Origin: Pedobacter foliorum
Lineage (GTDB): Bacteria > Bacteroidota > Bacteroidia > Sphingobacteriales > Sphingobacteriaceae
Direction: 5' to 3'
NCBI RefSeq assembly: GCF_013266735.1
Contig: NZ_JABSNU010000006.1
Location: 1 to 64,000, forward strand
Length of the DNA stretch: 64,000 nt
The translations under genes and the position numbers were made by a program. The notes below the pieces were generated by a model. It ran no database searches, was not told the DNA's origin, and saw only the letters and a list, made by a program, of their open reading frames with translations. Positions 59,801 to 62,615 of the stretch are shown in pieces (within the stretch, counting starts at the first letter, position 1; the number at the start of each line of letters is the position of its first letter).

Positions 59801-62298
59801 CAGCCCGCAGCAGCAGCAGTAATTGTAGCACTGCCAGTAAATGCAGATGACCAGGTTACCTCTCCACTTGTAGTATTAATAACCCCAGCCGCTGCCGGAG
59901 CAAGAGAATAGCTTATTGAAGTGGAATTTGCCGCAGTTGCAGTATAGGTTATTACCTCTGAACTCTGACAGCGAACAGACGTTGTTCCTAATGTAAATAC
60001 AGGAGTACCAACATTATCATTTACTGTTATAGTTCCCTTAACTGATACGTTTGGAGTTCCTCCTGTGGTTGTTACTGTATAAGTTAATGCACCATTAGTT
60101 GTTCCGGTTGGAGTTCCGGAAATCGTAAATTTCTTACCACCACTTGTTGAATAAACCCCAGAAACACCCGGCGGCAAACCTGTTACACCTGCACCGGTTG
60201 CATTACCTGATATAGTATAAACTATACTTACAATAGGATTTCCTATACAAACCGTTTGAGCATCTGATCCTCCAGGAGTTACACTAATAGAGGTAGTAGG
60301 CGTAACTACTACTGTACTAGTATTATTGGCAGGTACGTTATCTGTTTGAGGCCCACTAATTGTTGCCGTATTATTATAGGTACCAGTAGCTAAAACCCTT
60401 GCAGTTATAATTAATGTCTGCTCCTGATTGCTTGCCAATGATCCAATAGACCATAAGCCAGTGGTGCCATCATAAGACGTTCCACCAGTGGCAGTACTTG
60501 AAATAAAAGTATAACCAGATGGGAGTACATCTGTTACCGATACCCCAACCGCATTACCAACACCAAGGTTTTTAGCTTTTAAAGTAAAATTAACCGTACC
60601 ACCGGCTGATGGTGTAGTATTATCTACAGTTTTAATAATAGATCGGTCGATATTACAAAGCGCAACCGCGATGGGCAGTGATTGTCCACTAATTCCGCAA
60701 TCAAGCTGTGAGGTAACCGTATAATTACCCGAAGCAGTAGCTACAAGGGTACCATTTGTTGCCCCAGGAATAGGCACTCCCTCCAAAAACCATTGATAGG
60801 GAGCTGAACTAGATGGATCTACACTTAAAGTGGCGGTAGCACAATTGGCTTGAGAAAGCGTGGGTTTTAATGCCTTTTCAGGAAATGGAGACAAATAATT
60901 TGCCATCGAAAATCCACCTCCCTGCTGTACTGCGCAGACTGTTAACCTGGTTCCACTGGTAAGCGTTAAAACCGCTGGTGTTCCAATATTTGCTTCAGTA
61001 AAGTCAATAAGATAAACACCTGAACTACCTAACTGCCTTCTAATACCTACTCCGGCAAGTGTTTCTATATCAACATTTGTATAATTTGGACTTCCTCCGG
61101 TGGTTGTTAAAAAAATCTTATCAGTTAAACTTTTTGTAAGAATAAAAGCAAAATAAGGAAGATTGCCGCCCCCATAGTTCCGAAACTTATAGGTTTCAGC
61201 TCTCAATGAACCTCCGCAAGAAGCAATTGGAGCTAATGTAGCCACATCAACTTCGCAACTAATCGCAGTACCTGCATAGGCCACTACATTTTTAGTCGCC
61301 AAAATTCTTGAGGCAGAGTATTGAACATTGGCAATTCCGTTAGGAATTTGAACAAAACTACCTCCGGCAACTAAATTATAGGTCTGGGTAGTTTGCAGAA
61401 CTCCATTAGCATTAAAATTGGAAACAGTTACACTTGTATTTGGTTCTGACGCGACAATAACTGTTTGTTCGGCAATAGTATTACCTCCACCCCTAACCAC
61501 AACATACTCCGACCCTAACGATGAGACAGGAGGAATTGGATTATATGCACCATCCCCACAGCCTCCCGGTGCATCAACAGTTGCAGAGGTATTCATCACA
61601 GCGGGACCGGAAGATTCGACAAGAGTCCCCATAGCTGATTGAAAAAGATAACTCTGCCCTGCATTTAGTGTAGTTGTTGCAACTCCCGCAATCTTTATTG
61701 TGGTATTATTCTCTATTGCTAAAATAGAATAAATAGGAAGCGTTGGGGGTTGAGCAGTTACAGGATTTTTCAAATTACCATCCCTATAATACCCTACTCT
61801 AAAAGAGGTACCAATTGCTGCATCGCCAAAGCTAAATAAGGATGCATTTCCTTTAATGAAAGAGTCATTACCATCACTACCAAGTGCATCAGACGCCACA
61901 TTTCTAACATTAACAGAAATAGGTTTTGTGCCTGTCACAATCATACCTGCCCCATTTACAACCGTATTTAGCGAGTGCATTGGCAATGTATTTGGAAGCG
62001 CCGTAAAACGATATACTGCAGGATTACCGGCAACAGCGGTTAAAGTAGCCATCAGTGTACCATCACTCTTTTGGATTGTTACCGTGACCGAGGTTGTACT
62101 ATTTGTAGCTACAACTACTTCATTTGCCTTGCTCCAATACTGCCATGGCGCGGGAGCGATATAATGTTTAGTATAAGTTTGAGCATTGGTACTTAAAGCG
62201 AATAAGCATGAGAGCATGAGAATTGCGATCCCACAAAAAAAATTAATTTTGCGAGGTTTCACAATAAATTCCACTAAGGTAGAGTAGAGTTTATTCAT
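29614..62298 (-). CDS. Giant secreted DUF11-repeat surface protein with T9SS type B sorting domain (about 10,894 aa)
   Basis: One uninterrupted frame of 32,685 bp. I chose the ATG at 62298, since the 12 extra upstream codons begin with TTG and the signal peptide follows this ATG (to about residue 40, ALSTNAQ). Order: IgGFc-binding-like head (about 41-545), one DUF11-like unit (about 548-665), PKD-like domains (about 670-1110), seven alternating Ig-like units with Cys pairs (about 1113-1770), two short beta domains, then about 68 DUF11 units of about 130 residues (about 1957-10805). The end is a gliding-motility-type C-terminal sorting domain (about 10806-10894: IPNIITPNKDGNNDTF, VAVFNRWGNEVYHS, GTYYYIISR). 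It should be secreted by the type IX system with the PorP/SprF protein and displayed as a long filament or adhesin. Its length is well above SprB (about 6,500). Ligand unknown. Confidence 0.93.
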   Translation of the reverse strand: MNKLYSTLVEFIVKPRKINFFCGIAILMLSCLFALSTNAQTYTKHYIAPAPWQYWSKANEVVVATNSTTSVTVTIQKSDGTLMATLTAVAGNPAVYRFTALPNTLPMHSLNTVVNGAGMIVTGTKPISVNVRNVASDALGSDGNDSFIKGNASLFSFGDAAIGTSFRVGYYRDGNLKNPVTAQPPTLPIYSILAIENNTTIKIAGVATTTLNAGQSYLFQSAMGTLVESSGPAVMNTSATVDAPGGCGDGAYNPIPPVSSLGSEYVVVRGGGNTIAEQTVIVASEPNTSVTVSNFNANGVLQTTQTYNLVAGGSFVQIPNGIANVQYSASRILATKNVVAYAGTAISCEVDVATLAPIASCGGSLRAETYKFRNYGGGNLPYFAFILTKSLTDKIFLTTTGGSPNYTNVDIETLAGVGIRRQLGSSGVYLIDFTEANIGTPAVLTLTSGTRLTVCAVQQGGGFSMANYLSPFPEKALKPTLSQANCATATLSVDPSSSAPYQWFLEGVPIPGATNGTLVATASGNYTVTSQLDCGISGQSLPIAVALCNIDRSIIKTVDNTTPSAGGTVNFTLKAKNLGVGNAVGVSVTDVLPSGYTFISSTATGGTSYDGTTGLWSIGSLASNQEQTLIITARVLATGTYNNTATISGPQTDNVPANNTSTVVVTPTTSISVTPGGSDAQTVCIGNPIVSIVYTISGNATGAGVTGLPPGVSGVYSTSGGKKFTISGTPTGTTNGALTYTVTTTGGTPNVSVKGTITVNDNVGTPVFTLGTTSVRCQSSEVITYTATAANSTSISYSLAPAAAGVINTTSGEVTWSSAFTGSATITAAAAGCSPKSSTHTVTVTSTGAVNGSATVCSGSNSGTLTLSGQTPGSTITRWESSIDDGMTWQPIANTTTSLNYSNLATSTLYRAAVVAPGANCPDTYSLQGKITVTPVPVVDNQTVSICTTGSFTITPAGVPSGTTYTWGAPVRSSAAVVGGVASTNQSTIASGTLSIAGSSVGTLTYTVTPTYASCPGAPFTIVVTLVPPITASATNPSAICSGTAFSVTPTSNVSGMQYTWTAAQQSGGTVTGFSDQATATAAPIGQVLSNTSNTAGVIRYTVTPTLGGCSGAAFTIDVTVQPVVANNTISDPVVSSFCGSGDPAILTGTTPTGGSGTYAYQWQSSTDNITFTDVSGATQATYDPPVITSTIYYKRQVSSGACNVPLFSNAITLTVSPALTAGTVGSSQIFCATGDPAAFTELTAPTGGDGTYTYQWQSSTDNAIFTNIAGATAATYDAPSITQTTYYKRVVSSAGSACADQSSNVITVTIQPSLANNAVTAPATTVFCINGDPGIITGSTPTGGSGTYAYQWQKSIDNVTFTNVSGATQATYDPPVITSTTYYKRIVTSGACNIPLLSNVVTLTVNPALTAGTVSSNQTFCVSGDPAAFTATAPTGGNGTYTYQWQISTDNVTFTNIAGATSATYDAPSITQTTYYKRVVSSTGSTCGDQSSNVITVTIQPAIANNAVTAPAAITFCVNGDPGLITGSTPTGGDGVNYTYQWQISTDNISFTNIASATGTNYDPAAISQTTYFKRLVTSGVCSIQASSNVITFTVNPVLTPGAISANQTFCVNGDPAAFTATAPTGGNGTYTYQWQISTDNTNFTNISGATAATYDASAITQTTYYRRVVTSAGVGCGPVFSASVSVTIQPLITNNSITVPATNEYCETGDPGVIVGSTPIGGSGTYTYTWEQSTNGTDWSPVAGAIGKDLDPNAISVTTQYRRLVTSGTCNAISTPITVTINKTPTVANAGADMEHCVQDLFNLSANTPTVGIGVWAVVSGQAVIDAPNSATSTANVPQGSTATLSWTITNGSCPPSVDLVTLTNYASPSTANAGQDVTQNNSGVFTMQGNVPSIGSGKWTVKAGSTATIADPTNPNTGVTIAPNTSATLVWTISNGPCGVSTDEVTINYVVSADIVVAKSLLTTGTITAGQSITYQIVASNNGPSNATGVIITDAVPSDIAVTSIAANTSGSASVVQNTSAGNSVNVTANIDAGTGNSVTITVTGTIRPDYAGSLTNTVTATSPNQPDPNGATSTVTTPVTRVPVLAVVKNGPANVVAGQSIAYKITVSNTSISDAISTVITDAIPSQITNITWAASKTGIASFIGAGTGTGNAVNLTGSIPAGSGNTIVIDVTGTVLPSATGSFDNIAKVTPAEPGVPPVNSNTVTTNVSSVTGLVMLKNGPSSGEAGKAISYTLTITNNGASDARNAIINDLIPAEIKNVSWTAVTQGGALINGTANGSGNSINLNANIPTGGINAIKVTVNGTIDPSFSGVLTNTAIATPSETGSLPSSSTAKTRVTRTPIVGVTKAAPATLTAGQPITYTITATNTSIADAKALVIKDNVPAQISNVSWTASAAGQAAVSGTFNGTGNVISITGDLPTGAANKIVITVTGTVNPSFSGSLENTVTATPSEPGTTPQTATGITEISRKPVLVIQKSGPATIKSGEQITYTIDISNTSSSDAIDVAINDIVPAGLTNVSWTSSTAGLATVATGINGSGNTMAVKGSIPSGVSNKITMQVTGTVDPSFSGTLINTATATPHEPGTTSVNSTVNTEVSRTPIISLSKSGPASLIAGQQISYTIEATNLSTSDAKTLAIVDNVPTQITNVSWTTSVAGTALVNNPSNGTGNAINITGDLPAGSANKITITVNGTVDPAFNGTLTNSATATPAEPGTSPKTATSTTNVSRTPVLAIQKGGPGVISAGQEITYSIVVSNTGTANAIGATINDAVPANITNVTWTSVVGGTASITSGSTGSGNSIALNANLPAGLSNTITVNVKGTVIASATGSLVNTATVTPIEPGTTPGTSTLTTVVNSKPSVTLVKTGPSVISAGQVVNYTVTAINNGPSDARVLAIADVVPATLTNVTWTATATGTASVTTGGSGTGNNVSISGDLPAGSANTILINISGSVPANAIPGTFANTAVATPSEAGITPVNSNTITTTIDQKLAVTIQKSAPPALFAGEDITYTLLVGNTGPSDAKNLSITDEIPAGITNVSWTATAQGAATLVSGSTGTGSQLNVSANIPGGNANIISITIKGKVDARYNGTQLVNTAVATPSESGNPPVNSNTTTTQISKQADIQITKGGPATAVAGSAVTYTILVNNQGPSNAENVNIIDNIPAGIVSPVWTATATDGATLSGPASGAGNINLFAAIPSNTGKVTIVVNGTLSKDYAAASLVNTTTATPEAGVVDPSPATSTVTTAVNRVANLRIIKSGPADIGAGGAITYSLRVINDGPSDASGVEIKDALPAQVLNATWTATASNGAIVSAATGSGNVNLIGSIPSGTGEIDVTINGTVDPASTDGSSFSNTATANFPAGSPITDPDLTSNSSTVPTKVNNDPVLKVSKSGPSNVNIGDRIDYTIIIRNGGAGNITNAEITDNVPADIEVLGWTATAQSGASLNGILNNTITGTSSSIVLMGDIPAGDPSTIISITIQGKVKTTAHPTFTNTVSVEANGKRESSVVTAVNTSTDIIVEKAGPQTIKAGENIAYTIKVSNAGPIDAAGLTINDNIPTNIQNVSWTAVAYGLASVGTANGNTGVIQTTADIAAGSGNYILFSVTGTVNPAMPSGSIKNTASVVLPVGVTDFNMDNNTSDVTTAVTSQSGFVVRKSGPQDALSGTGITYTIKVSNAGPSNASQAEIRDIVPAGINNVTWTTSSTGAAAVTAGNTGSGSTIVVTADFPAGSGNEVTIVVNGTIDPGFTGELLNNATVKPTEPGNPPVKSDDVKTTVTNKSGIRIVKSGPSSIDAGKTLTYKLEVTNSGPGNAVDAEISDAIPAALTNVSWSTATEAGATITSGATGSGNALSVVASLPAGASKVVVTVTAQVPADAIAGNISNTAKVTPKEPNNPEVPSDPVVTEVIQNSGLTLTKNGPSAINAGEFITYTLNIGNTGPSNAKGAQLSDLVPSVVRVISWTSTTSGGAVVNSGATGSDRNINMNVDVPVGGNIAVTVNAVVEPLFAGNIVNKAVLTPSESGKTPIEATVTTTSVRLTDIKITKSATGTATAGQQLTYQIAVSNNGPSTALALKIEDAIPVELKNVSWSTVTSGNAFVATGATGTGNALSLTATIPAGQPNGLVINVQGTIDPSFKGTLSNTAKATPADPNNPPVVTPPVETVVEQRPVIVINKTGPSTATAGSTISYVVEVENTGLSNAKDLVITDNVSANLTNVSWTALVSGTGSITQGATGTGNAISVKGDLPAGNNGKITITVKGTVDPSFAGTISNLATATPSEVGNPPVVTPPVTTQVDQKPAIVITKSGPATANAGGQISYVIDVSNTGLSNAKDLVITDNIPANITNVNWTTSVEGTSAVTAGGTGTGNALSVTGNIPAGSANKIHINITGTIDPSFGGTLSNSATATPSEPGNPPVVTPPVETVTEQHPVIVITKVAPAVAIAGAEITYTIEATNTGLSNAKDLLISDNVSAVLSNVSWTTAVAGTGLVTSGGTGTGNNISIKGNIPAGATNKIIVTIKGTISPSFVGILSNVATATPSEPGNPPVVTPPAETQVDQKPFIVVTKTGPATATAGAEVAYVIEVVNTGLSDASNLVITDEVPAALSNVSWAATAAGNSSINGSSTGNGNQLIINANIPTGMGKITIALKGTLDPSFSGKLDNIAIATPVEKGNPPLITPPVTTIVDQKPVIALTKTGPATAVAGAEITYVIEAANTGLSNAKDLVITDNVPAGLNNVSWTATASGTAMVSAGGNGSGNAISITGNIPASNGSKISITVKGTIDASFAGKLSNIATATPSEPGNPPVVTPPAETTVDQKPVIVITKTAPSSGVAGAELTYVIEASNTGLSNAKDLVITDNVPAELSNVSWSSSVTGSGLVTSGGTGTGNTISVTGNLPAGNGNKITITIKGTIAPSFVGKLSNTAKGTPSEPGNPPVVTPPAETEVGSVPGVTIHKTGPVTAVSGTEVIYLIEAGNTGLSNAVGLTISDAVPATLSNVTWSSSVSGSAVITSGGTGTGNTISVKGNIPAGGSNTILITVKGTIAPSFNGNLANTATATPAEPNTTPVSSTSTTVVSKTPVLSIQKNGPASISAGQAISYTLNVSNTGTANADNAAITDIVPVNVNNVSWTAVADGTATILSGANGTGNSVSLNANIPAGAGNVIRVTVNGTVNASASGSLENSATVTPSEPGTSPVTSTVSTAVNQSPSIALVKTGPSVVSAGQSVTYTLTATNNGPSNAQNLSITDAVPAGLTNVSWTAVASGSATVSTGGNGTGNTVSVKGDIGAGAGNNIVITITGDIDASALPGTISNVATATPSEPGIPPVNSNTITTTINNKVNIRAVKSAPSSVSAGEQLTYTLQVFNDGPSNAVNLAIADPLPAGLGNISWNTVVSGAAAIVENGTGTGSSVNLKVNLPAGSTNSATVTITGTVNASFNGTSLNNQFTATPTEPGNPPVTSNNVITTVGKTADLRIQKTGPQTAVAGSAITYSLTVSNAGPSDAGNVSISDVIPAGISNVSWTAVGQNGATINGASSGATNTVNVSANIPSGTSSVLVTINGTIAAGYSDPSIVNTATATPPAGTTDPSPATSTVTTAISRVANVRIVKSGPANIGAGEMLTYNLRVVNDGPSDAPGVQIKDAIPSNVENITWIATVKNGATVSVASGTGNIDITGNIPSGTGEIDIEIKGRAKASNADGAVFTNTATANFPTGSPVTDPEPASNSSSVSTKVNNDPVLKVSKSGPSTTNIGDPINYTIVIRNGGAGNITGAQISDPVPADVAVSSWTAVATGGATLTGTASGTTNTIATTADIPADGDQNTAITIQITGTVKATAHASFTNTVTVTANGVRESSVVTAVNESTDIHIDKTGPQTASAGSAIAYSIKVGNAGPIDVSGLTIRDNVPAAIEQLSWTAVSSGSAVLTGATSGNSNTIQTIGNIPVGAGNYITINVNGVVKAGTPAGSISNTADVQLPAGITDFNTANNSSTVKTTINNVSGLAISKSGPQDGVSGSAISYTIRVVNNGPSHANQAVITDAIPAGITNVSWTATGSGATTITDGSGGVGNTLSVRADIPAGVGNEVNILVKGTIDAGFAGQLVNSATVTPSEPGNPPVTSPNVTTKVVNKSGISIVKSGPGSIDAGTNIAYTLEVSNVGPGNAMAAVITDAVPATLTNVSWTTEAISGAVIHTGATGTGNAVSVNADLPAGSAKVIVHIVGQVPASAIAGSISNTAKVTPSEPGNPPVPSNEITTAIVKNSNLTLVKNGPSTLNSGETITYTIAISNAGPSVASGAVLSDVVPSEIKNVSWSSTVNGGAIISSGASGTGSTIGLTANVPVNGSILVSVTGKVDPTFAGNFTNTATLTPSETGKPALTSAVTTTVKNVSALSITKTGAGTATAGQVMKYQIHVSNDGPGTAQAAIITDNIPTTLSNVSWTTNATGSVQVTGGATGTGNALSVTATIPAGQGNELVIDISGTIDPSFSGKLSNMATATPSEPGNPPVVTPPVETNVSRHPSITLTKTGPATATAGAEVAYVIEVGNTGLSDASNLVITDEVPVALNNVSWTAITTGNSSINGSSTGSGNVININGNISAGAGNKVTITVKGTVDPSFSGKLSNIATATPSEPGTPPVVTPPVETTVDQKPVIALTKTGPATAVAGAEITYVIEAANTGLSNAKDLVITDNVPAGLNNVSWTATASGTAMVSAGGNGSGNAISITGNIPASNGSKISITVKGTIDASFAGKLSNIATATPSEPGNPPVVTPPAETTVDQKPVIVITKTAPSSGVAGAELTYVIEASNTGLSNAKDLVITDNVPAELSNVSWSSSVTGSGLVTSGGTGTGNTISVTGNLPAGNGNKITITIKGTIAPSFVGKLSNTAKGTPSEPGNPPVVTPPAETEVGSVPGVTIHKTGPVTAVSGTEVIYLIEAGNTGLSNAVGLTISDAVPATLSNVTWSSSVSGSAVITSGGTGTGNTISVKGNIPAGGSNTILITVKGTIAPSFNGNLANTATATPAEPNTTPVSSTSTTVVSKTPVLSIQKNGPASISAGQAISYTLNVSNTGTANADNAAITDIVPVNVNNVSWTAVADGTATILSGANGTGNSVSLNANIPAGAGNVIRVTVNGTVNASASGSLENSATVTPSEPGTSPVTSTVSTAVNQSPSIALVKTGPSVVSAGQSVTYTLTATNNGPSNAQNLSITDAVPAGLTNVSWTAVASGSATVSTGGNGTGNTVSVKGDVGAGAGNSIVITVSGKVPSSALPGTISNVATATPSEPGIPPVNSNTITTTINNKVNIRAVKSAPSTVSAGEGITYTLQVFNDGPGDAKGLSISDAVPAGITNVSWSTINNGTATIVENGTGTGNAVNLKVNLPAGAANSVSVVIKGIVAANFAGSSLKNSFTATPSEPGNPPVPSEEVTTNVGKTADLRIQKTGPQTAVAGSAITYSLAITNVGPSDASNVSISDVIPAGISNVSWTVVGQNGATINGASSGATNTVNVSANIPSGTGSVLVTINGTIAAGYSDPSIVNTATATPPAGTTDPSPATSTVTTAISRVANVRIIKSGPANIGAGEMLTYNLRVVNDGPSDAPGVQIKDVLPSAIEANASWTATVKNGATVSVASGTGNIDITGNIPSGTGEINIEIKGRAKASNADGAVFTNTATANFPSGSPVTDPEPASNSSSVSTKVNNDPVLKVSKSGPSSTNIGDPINYTIVIRNGGAGNITGAQISDPVPTDVAVSSWTAVATGGAVVKTGASGTTNTIATTADIPADGDQNTAITIQITGTVKTTAHASFTNTVTVTANGVRESSVVTAVNESTDIHIDKTGPQTASAGSAIAYSIKVGNAGPIDVSGLTIRDNVPAAIEQLSWTAVSSGSAVLTGATSGNSNTIQTIGNIPVGAGNYITINVNGVVKAGTPAGSISNTADVQLPAGITDFNTANNSSTVKTTINNVSGLAISKSGPQNGVSGSAISYTIRVVNNGPSHANQAVITDAVPAGISNVSWTATGSGAVAINSGATGTGNVVNVKADIPAGAGNEVNILVKGTIDAGFAGQLVNSATVTPSEPGNPPVTSSNVTTKVVNKSGISIVKSGPGSVVAGRTVNYTLEVSNAGPGNAMAAVITDAVPATLTNVSWTTEAISGAVIHTGATGTGNAVSVNADLPAGSAKVVVHIVGQVPSNATAGSISNTAKVTPSEPGNPPVPSNEITTAIVKNSNLTLVKSGPAALNAGEEITYTLTIGNTGPSDAIGIKLADAVPAQISNVSWTSVTSAGSVISTGATGNNNSVALTANVPVNGSIVVKVVGKVNPTYAGVLTNKAILTPSEVGKPDLTSEVNTTVSNLTSLRITKSGQGTATAGQVMKYQIHVSNGGPGTATNAVITDAVPASLTNVSWTAVTSGNAVVTIGQTGTGNSVSVTATVPSGTNDGVTIDISGTIDPSFSGKLSNIAIGTPSEPGNPPVVTPPVETTVTGKPEIVITKTGPATATAGNIVTYVIEATNKGLSDAKALSIIDNVPSQLSNVEWTSSTAGTALITAGTNGTGNSVSVMGNIPTGAGNKVIITIKGTVDPSFNGKLSNIATATPSEPGTPPVVTPPVETTVDQKPVITLTKTGPASAVAGAEVIYVIEAANTGLSNAKDLVITDNVPAGLSNVSWTATASGTAIVSTGGAGTGNMITVKGNIPAGNGSKISITVKGTVDPSFAGKLSNIATATPSEPGNPPVVTPPVETEVSQKPVVVITKSGPATATAGGQVTYIIEAVNNGLSNATGLSIKDAVAAELKNVSWTATASGTAKVNSGASGTGNQVLVIGDLAAGAGNNKITISITGTVDAGFVGKLSNIATGTPSEPGNPPVVTPPVETSVGSKPGVVISKTGPATANAGEEVVYTITAGNTGLSDAVGLSIGDAVPATLSNVSWSSSVFGSAVITSGGTGTGNAITVKGNIPAGGGNTILITVKGTIAPSFNGNLANTAIATPSEPNTTPVSSTSTAVVNKVPVLAIVKNGPSSISAGQAISYTLNVSNTGTANADNAAITDIVPVDVNNVSWTAVAQGSATILSGANGTGNSVSLNANIPAGAGNVIRVTVNGAVNASASGSLENSATVTPSEPGTSPVTSTVSTAVNQSPSIALVKTGPSVVSAGQSVTYTLTATNNGPSNAQNLSITDAVPAGLTEVSWTTATTGTAVVSSGGNGTGNSIVVKGDVGAGAGNSIVITVSGKVPSSALPGTISNVATASPSEPGIPPVNSNTITTTINNKVNIRAVKSAPSTVSAGEGITYTLQVFNDGPGDAKGLSISDAVPAGITNVSWSTINNGTATIVENGTGTGNAVNLKVNLPAGAANSVSVVIKGTVAANFAGSTLKNSFTATPSEPGNPPVPSEEVTTNVGKTADLRIQKTGPQTAVAGSAITYSLTVSNAGPSDAGNVSISDVIPAGISNVSWTATGQNGATINGASSGATNTVNVSANIPSGTGSVLVTINGTIAAGYSDPSIVNTATATPPAGTTDPSPATSTVTTAISRVANVRIIKSGPANIGAGEMLTYNLRVVNDGPSDAPGVQIKDAIPSNVENITWTATVKNGATVSATSGTGNIDITGNIPSGTGEIDIEIKGRAKASNADGTVFTNTATANFPTGSPVTDPEPASNSSSVSTKVDNDPVLKVSKSGPSTTNIGDPINYTIVIRNGGAGNITGAQISDPVPADVAVSSWTAVATGGAVVKTGASGTTNTIATTADIPADGDQNTAITIHITGTVKTTAHASFTNTVTVTANGVRESSVVTAVNESTDIHIDKTGPQTASAGSAIAYSIKVGNAGPIDVSGLTIRDNVPAAIEQLSWTAVSSGSAVLTGATSGNSNTIQTIGNISVGAGNYITINVNGVVKAGTPAGSISNTAEVQLPAGITDFNTANNSSTVKTTINNVSGLAISKSGPQNGVSGSAISYTIRVVNNGPSHANQAVITDAVPAGISNVSWTAAGSGAVAINSGATGTGNMVNVKADIPAGAGNEVNILVKGTIDAGFAGQLVNSATVTPSEPGNPPVTSSNVTTKVVNKSGISIVKSGPGIVVAGRTVNYMLEVSNAGPGNAMAAVITDAVPATLTNVSWTTEAISGGVIHSGASGTGNAVSVNADLPAGSTKVIVHIVGQVPASAIAGSISNTAKVTPLEPGNPPVPSNEITTAIVKNSNLTLVKSGPAALNAGEKVTYNLVLTNSGPSSATGVKLEDIVPAQITNVSWSSSVTGGSVISAGATGSTNNVVLTADLPVNGSVVVDIIGTVDPSFNGKLSNIATATPSEPGNPPVVTPPVETTVTGKPGIVITKTGPATINAGNEITYVIEATNTGSSNAKDLVITDNVPAQISNVKWITTNAGGAVITVGASGDGNAVSVKGNIPAGANNKITITVKGTVDPSFNGKLSNIATATPSEPGNPPVVTPPVETTVTGKPGIVITKTGPATINAGNEITYVIEATNTGSSNAKDLVITDNVPAQISNVKWITTNAGGAVITVGASGDGNAVSVKGNIPAGANNKITITVKGTVDPSFNGKLSNIATATPSEPGNPPVVTPPSETIVGGKPGIVITKTGPATINAGNEITYVIEAANTGSSNAKDLVITDNVPAQISNVKWTTTNAGSAAITVGASGDGNAISVTGNIPAGASNKITITVKGTVDPSFNGKLSNIATATPSEPGNPPVVTPPAETTVTRNPGLAIVKAGPAELKSGEAITYTIDLANTGQSNALNIDITDRVPIDIVDVTWKATIAGTAKIISGEIGSGNNVSLLADIPSGQDNKIKITITGKVSKTFTGRLVNTAKAQTTDGPPIEALSNTVETIVAEADFVIPNIITPNKDGNNDTFKIKGLENYPGTEVAVFNRWGNEVYHSKNYLNDWDGSDLNEGTYYYIISRKEKSGKVTVYKGWLFIKR
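30268..31437 (-). repeat. Three tandem near-identical 390-bp units (units 65-67)
   Basis: Unit borders fall at 31437, 31047, 30657 and 30267, a strict 390-bp period. Units 65 and 66 encode the same protein except for the last few residues, and unit 67 differs at few sites. This is the youngest local expansion in the array. Confidence 0.9.
30268..35352 (-). repeat. Higher-order round 4 (10 core units plus 3 KPxIxIxK units)
   Basis: It begins at unit 55 (VPVLAIVKNGP) and runs through the ordered core types SPSIAL, KVNIRA, TADLRI, VANVRI, DPVLKV, STDIHI, VSGLAI, KSGISI and NSNLTL. The eleventh core type is missing. Three KPGIVITK units and a cap unit follow. Confidence 0.85.
35353..41217 (-). 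repeat. Higher-order round 3 (11 core units plus 4 KPxIxIxK units)
   Basis: It begins at unit 40 (TPVLSIQKNGP) and shows all eleven core types in the same order as rounds 2 and 1, ending with LTSLRITK. Four KP-type units follow. Length 5,865 bp. Confidence 0.87.
41218..47076 (-). repeat. Higher-order round 2 (11 core units plus 4 KPxIxIxK units)
   Basis: It begins at unit 25 (TPVLSIQKNGP) and has the eleven core types in order, then four KP-type units (36-39). Length 5,859 bp. It shares a nearly identical segment with the junction of rounds 2 and 3. Confidence 0.87.
47077..54105 (-). repeat. Higher-order round 1, more diverged (11 core units plus 7 KPxIxIxK units)
   Basis: It begins at unit 7 (TPVLAIQKGGP). 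The same eleven core types follow in order (SVTLVK, AVTIQK, ADIQITK, ANLRIIK and so on) but more diverged, then seven KP/HP/VP-type units (18-24). Length 7,029 bp, 18 units. It looks like the oldest round. Confidence 0.83.
56990..58960 (-). repeat. Seven alternating Ig-like units (A-B-A-B-A-B-A)
   Basis: Seven units of about 92-95 residues alternate between type A (ANNxVTAP start) and type B (LTAGTVSSNQTFC start). Each has a Cys in FCxxGDP and many a second Cys near the end (GAC), with a shared GTYTYQWQxSTDNxxFTN centre. The A+B dimer repeats about every 570 bp. A disulfide in each unit is likely. Confidence 0.8.
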
Positions 62299-62421
62299 AT
62301 AAGAGATTAAGATAGATAGATGTGTCGCTAACAAAATGTTATTAACAATTATTAAGTTACTAACATTTAATCGAAAGTGAGAAAATTATTTCACATATTT
62401 TTTTATCCATCTAGTTCTTGT

Positions 62422-62487
62422 CTCCCAGCTACATCAGTTCAGTATCCAACTGAATCTGAGAAGAGTCTGAGCAATTCACCTTCCAGC
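62422..62487. repeat. Weak 11-bp periodic tract upstream of the giant gene
   Basis: TCTGAGAAGAG (62455-62465) and TCTGAGCAATT (62466-62476) are two adjacent 11-bp units. Flanking units are only loosely similar. The words resemble those at 221-242 (CCTGGGAAGAGCCTGAG). It may be a third, decayed member of the 11-bp tract family. Confidence 0.35.
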
Positions 62488-62536
62488 AGGACATGATTAT
62501 ACACCAATTACACTATCCAAAAAAACAAGCACAAAA

Positions 62537-62566
62537 AAAGGATAGTGAAGATTTTCACTATCCTTT
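62537..62566 (-). terminator. Terminator after the helicase-DUF1456 transcript
   Basis: Perfect 13-bp arms AAAGGATAGTGAA (62537-62549) and TTCACTATCCTTT (62554-62566) with a 4-nt loop are followed on the minus strand by a T-run. It isolates the giant-protein operon from upstream transcription. Confidence 0.9.
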
Positions 62567-62615
62567 AAAAGCTATAAAGAAATCACTTGCAGGTTTGCAA
62601 ATGAAAATAAGAGAA

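Noticed and set aside
29810..62164. Many plus-strand open frames with repeated sequences opposite the giant gene
   Set aside because: They mirror the DUF11 and Ig-like repeats in antisense, reappear at each repeat period and lack independent features. They are a by-product of the low stop frequency opposite Thr/Ser/Gly/Val-rich coding DNA.
62299..62334. Twelve-residue N-terminal extension of the giant protein
   Set aside because: It would begin at TTG, and the signal peptide begins well at the in-frame ATG at 62298.
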